Shown: positions 8,310-17,456 of the stretch, piece by piece | Layout: each line of letters opens with the position of its first letter | How positions within the stretch are numbered: the stretch's first letter is position 1 | Assembly (NCBI GenBank): GCA_036227345.1 | Contig: CP109468.1 | Location: 2,976,001 to 3,040,000 of the forward strand | DNA from: Streptomyces sp. NBC_01463 | GTDB taxonomy: Bacteria > Actinomycetota > Actinomycetes > Streptomycetales > Streptomycetaceae | Reading direction: 5' to 3' | Length of the DNA stretch: 64,000 nucleotides | The notes under the pieces: model-generated | What the model was told of the DNA's origin: nothing | What the model saw: only the letters and a program-made list of their open reading frames with translations | The model's database searches: none | Program-made: the position numbers and the translations under genes

Positions 8310-9593
8310 CTACTGCTGCTGGCTGAGGCGCTTGTTGAGCTCGCCCTCGACCTGCTTGGCGGCGTCTGCGGACGACTTACCCTGCAGGACCAGTGTCATG
8401 TAGGTCTTGATCGGGTTCGGGGGGTTCTCGACGGGCGCCCATTCCGGGATCAGCGGCGTCGTGCCACCGGACTTGGCGGCGGCGGGACCGGCGGCCTCGG
8501 CGGCGGGCTGGCCCACCGCGAACTTCTGCATGGCGTCAGACTTCGGGGTCCAGCCGGCCTCCTTGACGAGAGCGCCGTCGTTCGCCTCGCTGAGGGCGAT
8601 CCGCAGGAACTCCTTGGCGAGGTCCTGCTTCTTGCTGCCCGCGGCGACCGCGAAGTTGGAGCCACCGAGGAAGACGCCCTCGGGCTTGTCGGCGGTCTCA
8701 CCGGGGATGGTGAAGAAGCCGATGTCCTTCTCCAGCTTCGGGTTGGCCTTGATGGCCGTGCCGGCCTCGTAACCCATCGCGATGATCGCGCCGGTCTTGC
8801 CCTTGGCGAAGACCTCGGCCTGCTGCGGGGTGGCCTCGTCCTTGTCCTTGGGGGCCTTGGAGTAGGACTGGTACTGCTTGTAGACGTCCATGGCCTCGGC
8901 GACCTTCGGGTCGGCCAGGTTGGAGACGTACTTGTCGCCTTCCTTCTTGACCGGCTCGACACCCTTGCCGACGAGCAGACCGTCGAAGAAGTACCAGTTC
9001 TGGCCGGGCAGGTAGATCGGCTCGGCGTCGCCCTTCTTCTTGATGGCGTCGAAGGCCTTGAAGAGGTCCGCGCGGGTCTTCGGCGTCTCGGTGATACCGG
9101 CGTCCTTGAAGACCTTCTTGTTGTACATGACGACGCGGTTGCCGAAGTACCACGGCAGGGCGTACTGCTTGCCCTCGAAGACGGAGGGGGCGTTGACCGA
9201 GTCGGGCCAGGCGCCGCCGATCTCCTTCTTCACGTCCGCGAGCTCGGCGAGGCCGCCGGTCTTGGCGTACGCCGGAGTCTGGGTGTTACCGATCTCCAGC
9301 ACGTCGGGCGGGTTGGACTCGGAGAGGGCAGTGGTGACCTTCTGCTGAATGCCGTTCCATTCCTGGACTTCGATCTTCAGCTTGGCCTTGGTCTTCTTCT
9401 CGAACTCCTCGGTGACCGTCTTGGTCCAACCGGGCGGGTTCGAGCCGGACATCGTCCAGACCGTCAGGGTCTGGCCCGCGTATCCTTCCGCACCGGCCTT
9501 CTTGCCGTCGCCGCTGTCGTCGTCAGAACCACAGGCCGCCATGCCGAAAACCATGCCCGCGACGCCGATCGCCGCGATGAGCTTGCGCTTCAC
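8310..9593 (-). CDS. dasA: Chitobiose-binding lipoprotein DasA
   Basis: 427-residue family-1 extracellular solute-binding protein. The type II signal peptide ends in MAAC with lipid-anchor Cys21, followed by an acidic linker (GSDDDSGDGKK). The mature part has the usual family-1 pattern (LTVWTMSGSNPPGW, PDVLEIGNTQTPAYAKTGGLAELADVK). In Streptomyces DasA binds N,N'-diacetylchitobiose and affects development. The GTG start at 9593 has a GAGGAGGG Shine-Dalgarno. The promoter region carries at least two dre sites and is shared with divergent dasR. Confidence 0.95.
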   Translation of the reverse strand: MKRKLIAAIGVAGMVFGMAACGSDDDSGDGKKAGAEGYAGQTLTVWTMSGSNPPGWTKTVTEEFEKKTKAKLKIEVQEWNGIQQKVTTALSESNPPDVLEIGNTQTPAYAKTGGLAELADVKKEIGGAWPDSVNAPSVFEGKQYALPWYFGNRVVMYNKKVFKDAGITETPKTRADLFKAFDAIKKKGDAEPIYLPGQNWYFFDGLLVGKGVEPVKKEGDKYVSNLADPKVAEAMDVYKQYQSYSKAPKDKDEATPQQAEVFAKGKTGAIIAMGYEAGTAIKANPKLEKDIGFFTIPGETADKPEGVFLGGSNFAVAAGSKKQDLAKEFLRIALSEANDGALVKEAGWTPKSDAMQKFAVGQPAAEAAGPAAAKSGGTTPLIPEWAPVENPPNPIKTYMTLVLQGKSSADAAKQVEGELNKRLSQQQ

Positions 9594-9679
9594 GCCACCC
9601 TCCTCAGGGATGCTGCAACCCCCGCCCACCGCGCGAAGAACGTCGACGAGTACTGCTGGGGCTGGAACCTGGTCTTTAA

Positions 9680-9715
9680 TGGTTTAGACCAGTACCGGGA
9701 GCTTGGCCTAGACCT
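9680..9715. promoter_or_regulatory. Double DasR-binding region (dre) in the dasA-dasR intergenic
   Basis: TGGTTTAGACCA at 9680-9691 and TGGCCTAGACCT at 9704-9715 both match the dre palindrome with one or two changes; a third, weaker TGGTCT half-site lies near 9669. They are upstream of dasA, as in S. coelicolor, and could also affect dasR. Confidence 0.85.
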
Positions 9716-9775
9716 TTAGGGGTGTCAAGGGTGTATAAGAAGTGCACTCGCGTCCGTTATAGGACCGACACCTGA

Positions 9776-10645
<870 letters not shown>

Positions 10646-10669
10646 TCCGGCCACGCCGGCCGGACGCCC

Positions 10670-10707
10670 GGACAGCCCCCGTGGGAGCCTTCCCACGGGG
10701 GCTGTCC
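10670..10707. terminator. Terminator after dasR
   Basis: 17-bp perfect arms (10670-10686/10691-10707) with a 4-nt loop, 24 bp after the dasR stop codon. Confidence 0.85.
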
Positions 10708-10735
10708 GCTGTCCCGAGCACCCGGAATCCGGCAT

Positions 10736-10747
10736 TGGCCTGGACCA
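10736..10747. promoter_or_regulatory. dre-like site upstream of the DUF3311-symporter operon
   Basis: TGGCCTGGACCA inside the longer dyad ATTGG...CCAAT (10734-10749), two changes from the dre core. It sits between the dasR terminator and the next operon, about 155 bp before that start codon, so DasR control of the symporter is possible. Confidence 0.5.
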
Positions 10748-10902
10748 ATCGCCCGACGTTTGCTGCCATTTCGGCCAGACGTACGACCCCGCAGGACCGT
10801 TGCCGGACCGCAATGCGGACAGGGGGTGACGGTGGGCGGAACCCTCGCCTAGATTTCCTGCGCATTACACCAGGTGATCAGTGAGGGGACGGAGTCGCCG
10901 CC

Positions 10903-11157
10903 ATGCCGGAAGAACCAGAAGGAAAACCACCCATCGTCACACCGATGCGCGTGGTCATCGCTCTCTGCCTCATCGCGCCGTTCGTGGCGATGCTCTGGGT
11001 GAGTTCGTACGCCAAGGTCGACCCGACCTTCATCGGAATCCCGTTCTTCTACTGGTACCAGATGCTCTGGGTGCTGATCTCCACCGCGCTCACGATGATC
11101 GCGTACAAGCTGTGGCAGCGTGACCAGCGCGCCCGCAAGGGGGGTGCGTCGGCATGA
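10903..11157 (+). CDS. DUF3311 small membrane protein, symporter partner
   Basis: 84 residues with two membrane helices (about 14-34 and 45-67), the aromatic segment FFYWYQMLWVLIS between them, and a basic tail. DUF3311 proteins are regularly encoded just before a sodium:solute symporter, probably as an accessory subunit; no activity is established. It overlaps the symporter start by 4 bp (ATGA). Confidence 0.88.
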   Translation: MPEEPEGKPPIVTPMRVVIALCLIAPFVAMLWVSSYAKVDPTFIGIPFFYWYQMLWVLISTALTMIAYKLWQRDQRARKGGASA

Positions 11158-12788
11158 AGGACGGCGTGAACGGCGTCGCACTCGGCGTCTTCATCTTCTT
11201 CTTCCTGGCCGTCACGGTCATCGGCTTCATGGCCGCCCGCTGGCGCAAGGCCGAGAACGAGGCCAGCCTCGACGAATGGGGCCTGGGCGGACGGTCGTTC
11301 GGCACCTGGGTGACCTGGTTCCTGCTCGGCGGCGACCTCTACACCGCGTACACCTTCGTCGCCGTACCCGCGGCGATCTACGCGGCCGGCGCGGCCGGCT
11401 TCTTCGCGGTGCCCTACACCATCCTGGTGTACCCGCTGATCTTCACCTTCCTGCCGCGGCTGTGGTCGGTGTCGCACAAGCACGGCTACGTCACCACCTC
11501 GGACTTCGTCCGCGGCCGCTTCGGCTCGAAGGGGCTGTCGCTGGCGGTCGCCGTCACCGGCATCCTCGCCACCATGCCGTACATCGCGCTCCAACTCGTC
11601 GGCATCCAGGCGGTGCTGGACGTGATGGGCGTCGGCGGCGGCGAGAACACCCACTGGTTCATCAAGGACCTGCCGCTGCTGATCGCGTTCGCGGTGCTCG
11701 CCGCCTACACGTACTCCTCCGGCCTGCGCGCCCCCGCGCTGATCGCGTTCGTCAAGGACGGCCTGATCTACCTGGTCATCGCCGTGGCGATCATCTACAT
11801 CCCGATCAAGCTCGGCGGCTTCGACGACATCTTCGCCAAGGCTGGCGAGGCGTTCTCCGCGAAGAACGAGGCAGCCGGCAAACCGGTGGCAGGACTCGCG
11901 CCAGGCGAGGCGGGACAGTGGGGTTACGCCACCCTGGCCCTGGGCTCGGCGCTGGCGCTCTTCATGTACCCGCACTCGATCACGGCGACGCTCTCCAGCC
12001 GCAGCCGCAACGTGATCCGCCGCAACACGACGATCCTGCCGCTGTACTCGCTGATGCTGGGCCTGCTCGCACTGCTCGGCTTCATGGCGATCGCCGCCGG
12101 CGTCAAGGTGGACAACGGCCAGCTGGCGATCCCGCAGCTGTTCGAGAACATGTTCCCCGACTGGTTCGCGGGCGTGGCGTTCGCCGCCATCGGCATCGGC
12201 GCCCTGGTGCCCGCCGCGATCATGTCGATCGCCGCGGCCAACCTGTTCACCCGCAACATCTACAAGGACTTCATCAAGCCCGACGCGACGCCCGCGCAGG
12301 AGACCAAGGTCTCCAAGCTGGTGTCGCTGCTGGTGAAGGTCGGCGCGCTCGCCTTCGTCCTCACCATGGACAAGACGGTCGCGATCAACTTCCAGCTGCT
12401 CGGCGGGATCTGGATCCTCCAGACGATGCCGGCCCTGGTCGGCGGTCTGTTCACCCGGTGGTTCCACCGCTGGGCACTGCTGGCCGGCTGGGCGGTCGGC
12501 ATGCTCTACGGGACGCTCGCCGCGTACGGGGTCGCGAGCCCGACGCAGAAGCACTTCGGCGGGTCCTCCAAGGAGATCCCCGGCCTCGGCGAGATCGGCT
12601 ACATCGGTCTGACGGCCTTCGTGCTGAACGTCGTGGTCACGATCGTCCTGACCTTCGTCCTGAACGCCGTGAAGGCCCCCGCCGGGATCGACGAGACCGC
12701 TCCGGGCGACTACACCGCGGACGCGGGCGACCCGGGCGTCAAGACGGAGCTCCCGCCGGCCACGGCCGGGGCGCCGGGCGGCCACTGA
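11154..12788 (+). CDS. Sodium:solute symporter (SSS family), MctP-like
   Basis: 544 residues with about 13 membrane helices. SSS-family features: unwound-helix region WFLLGGDLYTAYTF near residue 60 and AAIMSIAAANLFTRNIYKDF near residue 350. With a DUF3311 partner, the closest known type is the monocarboxylate permease MctP, but substrate cannot be told from sequence. The dre-like site upstream makes an amino-sugar or chitin-related solute, or acetate from GlcNAc deacetylation, worth considering (inference). The C-terminal cytoplasmic tail is rich in Gly, Ala and Pro. Confidence 0.88.
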   Translation: MKDGVNGVALGVFIFFFLAVTVIGFMAARWRKAENEASLDEWGLGGRSFGTWVTWFLLGGDLYTAYTFVAVPAAIYAAGAAGFFAVPYTILVYPLIFTFLPRLWSVSHKHGYVTTSDFVRGRFGSKGLSLAVAVTGILATMPYIALQLVGIQAVLDVMGVGGGENTHWFIKDLPLLIAFAVLAAYTYSSGLRAPALIAFVKDGLIYLVIAVAIIYIPIKLGGFDDIFAKAGEAFSAKNEAAGKPVAGLAPGEAGQWGYATLALGSALALFMYPHSITATLSSRSRNVIRRNTTILPLYSLMLGLLALLGFMAIAAGVKVDNGQLAIPQLFENMFPDWFAGVAFAAIGIGALVPAAIMSIAAANLFTRNIYKDFIKPDATPAQETKVSKLVSLLVKVGALAFVLTMDKTVAINFQLLGGIWILQTMPALVGGLFTRWFHRWALLAGWAVGMLYGTLAAYGVASPTQKHFGGSSKEIPGLGEIGYIGLTAFVLNVVVTIVLTFVLNAVKAPAGIDETAPGDYTADAGDPGVKTELPPATAGAPGGH

Positions 12789-12810
12789 CCGCAGACACGG
12801 GCACCGGGCA

Positions 12811-12848
12811 CGGGCCGCCGCATCCTCCCCGGAGGGTGCGGCGGCCCG
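12811..12848. terminator. Terminator after the symporter gene
   Basis: 18-bp arms with one G-T wobble (12811-12828/12831-12848), starting 22 bp after the stop codon. Confidence 0.8.
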
Positions 12849-12910
12849 TCCGTGCGTCCGGCGGAAAACCCCTTGCGGCCACGGCCCGCGCGTGCGGCAG
12901 ACTGCCGGGT

Positions 12911-13423
12911 ATGGACATGACGATCCGGCCGGCCGAGCCCGCCGAGTACGCCGCGCTCGGCGAGATCACCGCCGAGGCCTACCTCGGCGACGGACTGCTG
13001 GACTTCGGCGCCGACGACCCCTATCTGGTGCAGCTGCGCGACGTCCCCCGCCGGGCCGCCGAGGCCGAGGTGCTGGTGGCGACGGACGCCCGGGGCCACG
13101 TCCTGGGCGGGGTCACCTACGCGCCCCCGGGTAATCCGTGGGCCGACATAGCGGCGGCCGACGAGGCCGAGTTCCGGATGCTGGCGGTCTCCCGTCAGGC
13201 TCGTGGGGCCGGGGCGGGCGAGGCGCTCGTGCGGGCCTGTATCGAGCGCGCACGGGCCACCGCGGGGGTCACGGGGATCGTCCTGTCGACCCAGCCGGCC
13301 ATGCACGGGGCCCACCGGATCTACGGGCGCCTCGGCTTCGTGCGGACCCCCGAGCGGGACTGGAATCCCATCGGCGACCTCAGGCTGCTGACGTACCGTC
13401 TGGAGCTCCGGCCCGGGGCGTAA
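12911..13423 (+). CDS. GNAT-family N-acetyltransferase
   Basis: 170 residues. GNAT fold: N-terminal MTIRPAEPAEY strand, motif A region EFRMLAVSRQARGAGAGEALVRACIERA with the acetyl-CoA-binding RxxGxG/A loop (RQARGAGAGEAL), and the motif B end GAHRIYGRLGFVRTPERDW. Substrate unknown. It stands alone between the symporter terminator and the nrd leader, with a very strong hairpin behind it. Confidence 0.85.
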   Translation: MDMTIRPAEPAEYAALGEITAEAYLGDGLLDFGADDPYLVQLRDVPRRAAEAEVLVATDARGHVLGGVTYAPPGNPWADIAAADEAEFRMLAVSRQARGAGAGEALVRACIERARATAGVTGIVLSTQPAMHGAHRIYGRLGFVRTPERDWNPIGDLRLLTYRLELRPGA

Positions 13424-13450
13424 GGGCGTACCGATATCTCGCGCGACACA

Positions 13451-13488
13451 ACATGTGGGGGCTGCCGCAAGCGGCGGCCCCCACATGT
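13451..13488. terminator. Large palindromic hairpin between GNAT gene and nrd leader
   Basis: 18-bp arms with one wobble (13451-13468/13471-13488), beginning acatgtggggg and ending cccccacatgt. Probably the GNAT terminator, shielding the riboswitch-controlled operon from read-through. Confidence 0.75.
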
Positions 13489-13498
13489 ATGCTCGTGC

Positions 13499-13603
13499 TC
13501 GCTGTCGCCGCAGGGAAATCCGGTGCGAATCCGGAACTGTCCCGCAACGGTGTGTTCGGTGTGCTTTTGCGCACCCCCAAGTCCGAGGACCTGCCGACAG
13601 CGC
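13499..13603 (+). ncRNA. Cobalamin riboswitch controlling nrdABS
   Basis: Hallmarks in order: P1 arms cgctgtcg (13500-13507) and cgacagcg (13595-13602); the conserved core cagggaaatccggtgcgaa; the CCCGCAAC element; and the late conserved strand aagtccgaggacctgcc. Coenzyme B12 binding represses class Ia ribonucleotide reductase in Streptomyces when the B12-dependent class II enzyme can work. A hairpin at 13602-13627 (gcatccgg/ccggatgc) touches the P1 3' arm and is the likely expression platform; a second imperfect one lies at about 13632-13663. Outer boundaries are approximate. Confidence 0.93.
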
Positions 13604-13753
13604 ATCCGGCTCGACCGAACCGGATGCCCAGACGTCCGGGCCTCGTGGATGGGCCGGTGGACGCCGCACGGAGAGCTGCCCTGCCCGGGCGCCCCTCCGC
13701 CCGGCTGCCCCCGCCCCTCCGCCGGCCCCGAGCCGAGCGAGGGAGAGCACCAG

Positions 13754-16132
13754 GTGACCATCGCGCCAGCCCATCCGGTGACAGCGGCCGAATCAACGGG
13801 AACCACGAGCGACGGGCCCGGGACCGCACTGCTGCGGACCCTGACCGACCTCACCGCCGATCTGCCCGACACCGACCCCGGCCGTGTCGCCGCCGCCGCG
13901 CTGCGCGGCCGCAACGCCCGGTCGGACGAGGCGGAGCTGCGCTCGCTGGCCACCGAGGCCGCCGCGGGTCTGATCTCCGAGGACCCCGCCTACTCCCGGC
14001 TCGCCGCCCGTCTCCTCACCCGCACCATCGCGGACGAGGCGGCCGGGCAGGGCGCGACGTCGTTCTCCGCGTCGGTCGCCGTCGGGCACCGCGAGGGCCT
14101 GATCGCGGACCGCACCGCCGAGTTCGTGACGCTCCACGCGGCCGCGCTCGACGCACTGGTGGAGCAGTCCCTCGCCGACGGCGCCGACGACCGCTTCGGC
14201 TACTTCGGCCTTCGCACCCTGCACAGCCGCTACCTGCTGCGCCACCCGATCACCCGCCAGGTCGTCGAGACCCCGCAGCACTTCATGCTGCGCGTGGCCG
14301 CCGGGCTCGCCGAGGACACCTCCGAGCGCGCGCTCGGCGAGGTCGCCGCGCTGTACGGGCTGATGAGCCGGCTGGACTACCTGCCGTCCTCCCCCACGCT
14401 CTTCAACTCCGGCACCCGCCACCCGCAGATGTCCTCCTGCTACCTGCTGGACTCGCCGCTGGACGAGCTGGACTCGATCTACGACCGCTACCACCAGGTG
14501 GCGCGCCTCTCGAAGCACGCGGGCGGCATCGGCCTCTCGTACTCCCGCATCCGCGCCCGCGGTTCGCTGATCCGCGGCACCAACGGGCACTCCAACGGCA
14601 TCGTGCCGTTCCTTAAGACGCTCGACGCCTCCGTCGCCGCGGTCAACCAGGGCGGCCGGCGCAAGGGCGCCGCCGCCGTCTACCTGGAGACCTGGCACGC
14701 GGACATCGAGGAGTTCCTGGAGCTGCGCGACAACACGGGCGAGGACCAGCGGCGCACGCACAACCTCAACCTGGCGCACTGGATCCCGGACGAGTTCATG
14801 CGCCGGGTCGACGCGGACTCCGCCTGGTCGCTGTTCTCCCCGGCCGACGTGCCCGAGCTGGTCGACCTGTGGGGCGACGCGTTCGACGCCGCGTACCGGG
14901 CGGCCGAGGCCAAGGGCCTGGCCCGCAAGACCATGCCGGCCCGTGAGCTGTACGGCCGCATGATGCGCACGCTGGCGCAGACCGGCCAGGGCTGGATGAC
15001 GTTCAAGGACGCCTCCAACCGGACCGCGAACCAGACGGCCGAGCCGGGCCGGGTCGTGCACTCCTCGAACCTGTGCACCGAGATCCTCGAAGTCACCGAC
15101 GACGGCGAGACGGCCGTCTGCAACCTGGGTTCGGTCAACCTCGGCGCGTTCGTCGCCGACGGCACCATCGACTGGGAGCGGCTGGACGCCACCGTGCGTA
15201 CCGCCGTGACCTTCCTCGACCGGGTCGTCGACATCAACTTCTACCCGACCGAGCAGGCCGGCCGGTCCAACGCCCGCTGGCGGCCGGTGGGCCTGGGCGC
15301 GATGGGGCTCCAGGACGTCTTCTTCCAGCTGCGGCTGCCGTTCGACTCCCCCGGGGCCCGCGCCCTGTCGACGAAGATCTCCGAGCGCATCATGCTCGCG
15401 GCGTACGAGGCGTCCTGCGAGCTCGCCGAGCGCTCGGGTCCCCTTCCCGCCTGGTCCGAGACGCGTGCCGCCCGCGGTGTGCTGCACCCGGACCACTACG
15501 ACACCGAGCTGAACTGGCCGGAGCGCTGGGACGCGCTGCGGGCCCGGGTCGCGAAGACCGGCATGCGCAACTCGCTGCTGCTGGCCATCGCGCCGACGGC
15601 GACGATCGCCTCGATCGCGGGCGTGTACGAGTGCATCGAGCCGCAGGTCTCCAACCTCTTCAAGCGCGAGACGCTCAGCGGTGAGTTCCTCCAGGTCAAC
15701 GGCTATCTGGTGGACGAGCTGAAGCGGCTCGGCGTGTGGGACGCGCGGACCCGTGAGGCGCTGCGCGAGGCGAGCGGCTCGGTGCAGGGCTTCGCCTGGA
15801 TCCCCGAGGAGGTGCGGGCGCTCTACCGCACGGCGTGGGAGATCCCGCAGCGCGGACTGATCGACATGGCGGCGGCCCGTACGCCGTTCCTCGACCAGAG
15901 CCAGTCGCTGAACCTGTTCCTGGAGACGCCGACGATCGGCAAGCTCTCCTCGATGTACGCGTACGCCTGGAAGCAGGGGCTGAAGACGACGTACTACCTG
16001 CGCTCCCGCCCGGCGACCCGGATCGCCCGTGCGGCGTCCGCGGCACCCATTCCCGAGCAGGCACCCGCGCCCGACGCGGACGCCATCGCCTGCTCGCTCG
16101 AAAACCCCGAGTCCTGCGAGGCCTGCCAGTAA
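13754..16132 (+). CDS. nrdA: Class Ia ribonucleotide reductase large subunit
   Basis: 792 residues. Reduces ribonucleoside diphosphates to deoxy forms using a radical supplied by NrdB. Visible features: substrate-site NSGTRHPQMSSCYLL with the redox Cys, the NLCTEI active-site loop with the thiyl-radical Cys and its Glu, PTATIASIAG, and the C-terminal cysteine pair in ESCEACQ that re-reduces the active site. The GTG start (GGGAGAG upstream) is at the end of the cobalamin leader. The nrdB start codon overlaps the nrdA stop by one base. Confidence 0.96.
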   Translation: MTIAPAHPVTAAESTGTTSDGPGTALLRTLTDLTADLPDTDPGRVAAAALRGRNARSDEAELRSLATEAAAGLISEDPAYSRLAARLLTRTIADEAAGQGATSFSASVAVGHREGLIADRTAEFVTLHAAALDALVEQSLADGADDRFGYFGLRTLHSRYLLRHPITRQVVETPQHFMLRVAAGLAEDTSERALGEVAALYGLMSRLDYLPSSPTLFNSGTRHPQMSSCYLLDSPLDELDSIYDRYHQVARLSKHAGGIGLSYSRIRARGSLIRGTNGHSNGIVPFLKTLDASVAAVNQGGRRKGAAAVYLETWHADIEEFLELRDNTGEDQRRTHNLNLAHWIPDEFMRRVDADSAWSLFSPADVPELVDLWGDAFDAAYRAAEAKGLARKTMPARELYGRMMRTLAQTGQGWMTFKDASNRTANQTAEPGRVVHSSNLCTEILEVTDDGETAVCNLGSVNLGAFVADGTIDWERLDATVRTAVTFLDRVVDINFYPTEQAGRSNARWRPVGLGAMGLQDVFFQLRLPFDSPGARALSTKISERIMLAAYEASCELAERSGPLPAWSETRAARGVLHPDHYDTELNWPERWDALRARVAKTGMRNSLLLAIAPTATIASIAGVYECIEPQVSNLFKRETLSGEFLQVNGYLVDELKRLGVWDARTREALREASGSVQGFAWIPEEVRALYRTAWEIPQRGLIDMAAARTPFLDQSQSLNLFLETPTIGKLSSMYAYAWKQGLKTTYYLRSRPATRIARAASAAPIPEQAPAPDADAIACSLENPESCEACQ

Positions 16133-17148
16133 TGAGCACCAACGACGACAAGAACCTGCTGGACCCGGGCTTCGAACTGACCCTGCGGCCGATGCGCTAC
16201 CCGGACTTCTACGAGCGCTACCGGGACGCGATCAAGAACACCTGGACGGTGGAGGAGGTCGACCTCCACTCCGACGTCGCGGACCTCGCCAAGCTCTCGC
16301 CGGGCGAGCAGCACATGATCGGCCGGCTGGTCGCGTTCTTCGCGACGGGTGACTCGATCGTCTCCAACAACCTCGTGCTGACGCTGTACAAGCACATCAA
16401 CTCCCCCGAGGCGCGGCTGTACCTCTCGCGGCAGCTCTTCGAGGAGGCCGTGCACGTCCAGTTCTATCTGACGCTGCTGGACACCTATCTGCCCGATCCG
16501 GACGACCGGGCGGCGGCGTTCGACGCGGTCGAGGAGATTCCGTCGATCCGTGAGAAGGCGCAGTTCTGCTTCAAGTGGATGGATTCGGTCGAGAAGATCG
16601 ACCGGCTGGAGACGAAGGCCGACCGCCGCCGCTTCCTGCTGAACCTGATCTGCTTCGCGGCGTGCATCGAGGGGCTGTTCTTCTACGGCGCCTTCGCCTA
16701 CGTGTACTGGTTCCGCTCGCGCGGTCTGCTGCACGGCCTCGCCACCGGGACCAACTGGGTCTTCCGGGACGAGACCATGCACATGAACTTCGCGTTCGAG
16801 GTCGTGGACACCGTCCGCAAGGAGGAGCCGGAGCTCTTCGACGACGCCCTCCAGCAGCAGGTCACCGACATGCTGAAGGAGGCCGTCGAGGCGGAGCTGC
16901 AGTTCGGCCGTGACCTGTGCGGCGAGGGCCTGCCCGGCATGAACACGGAGTCGATGCGCCAGTACCTGGAGTGCGTCGCCGACCAGCGGCTCACCCGGCT
17001 GGGCTTCCCGGCGGTGTACGGCTCGGAGAACCCGTTCTCGTTCATGGAGCTGCAGGGCGTCCAGGAGCTGACGAACTTCTTCGAGCGCCGCCCGTCCGCC
17101 TACCAGGTGGCCGTCGAGGGCACGGTCGGCTTCGACGACGACTTCTAG
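16132..17148 (+). CDS. nrdB: Class Ia ribonucleotide reductase small subunit
   Basis: 338 residues, ferritin-like fold. It carries the di-iron/tyrosyl radical cofactor: iron ligands in EEAVHVQF and DETMHMNF, with the long-helix region SGEQHMIGRLVAFFATGDSIVSNN-like pattern (here SPGEQHMIG at about 53-61). It pairs with NrdA and is translationally coupled to it. The C-terminal tail ending VGFDDDF fits the peptide that docks into the large subunit. Confidence 0.96.
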   Translation: MSTNDDKNLLDPGFELTLRPMRYPDFYERYRDAIKNTWTVEEVDLHSDVADLAKLSPGEQHMIGRLVAFFATGDSIVSNNLVLTLYKHINSPEARLYLSRQLFEEAVHVQFYLTLLDTYLPDPDDRAAAFDAVEEIPSIREKAQFCFKWMDSVEKIDRLETKADRRRFLLNLICFAACIEGLFFYGAFAYVYWFRSRGLLHGLATGTNWVFRDETMHMNFAFEVVDTVRKEEPELFDDALQQQVTDMLKEAVEAELQFGRDLCGEGLPGMNTESMRQYLECVADQRLTRLGFPAVYGSENPFSFMELQGVQELTNFFERRPSAYQVAVEGTVGFDDDF

Positions 17149-17162
17149 GCCCTGCGGATCCG

Positions 17163-17375
17163 CTAGATCCTCGCCCAGCTCCTGACGTACGGACGCCGTG
17201 CGGCCCTCACCGGCCGTGCGGCGTCCGCCGTCCGCGGGGGTTCGGTGCTCCGGGCCCGTTCCGCCTCCCGCAGCCGGCGGTCGATACGGCGTTCGCGGGC
17301 GATGCCGATCAGGGCCGGCAGCAGGACGAGAGCGAAAACGGCGGATATGCCCAGGACGTTCTGGAATGTGTTCAT
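17163..17375 (-). CDS. Small single-pass membrane protein, unknown function
   Basis: 70 residues: one hydrophobic helix at about 8-25 (LGISAVFALVLLPALIGIA), then a long Arg/Ala-rich, strongly basic tail. It lies opposite to nrdB and nrdS in the gap between them, starting 82 bp from nrdS in divergent orientation. I do not recognise a family. Support comes from the clean membrane segment and the gap it fills; the Shine-Dalgarno (GAGG next to ATG) is poor. Confidence 0.5.
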   Translation of the reverse strand: MNTFQNVLGISAVFALVLLPALIGIARERRIDRRLREAERARSTEPPRTADAARPVRAARRPYVRSWARI

Positions 17376-17410
17376 GCCTCTACTGTCGTCGGTTCCGGCC
17401 GATCCGGGCA

Positions 17411-17447
17411 GTGGCAGGACTGTCATAGAGCATCGAATTACTGCCAC
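17411..17447. promoter_or_regulatory. Putative operator at the nrdS promoter
   Basis: Perfect 7-bp inverted repeat gtggcag (17411-17417) and ctgccac (17441-17447), 30 bp apart centre to centre, just before nrdS and facing the divergent small ORF. Size and spacing suit two half-sites for an AraC-type dimer, possibly NrdS itself. Confidence 0.5.
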
Positions 17448-17456
17448 ACTGGGGTC

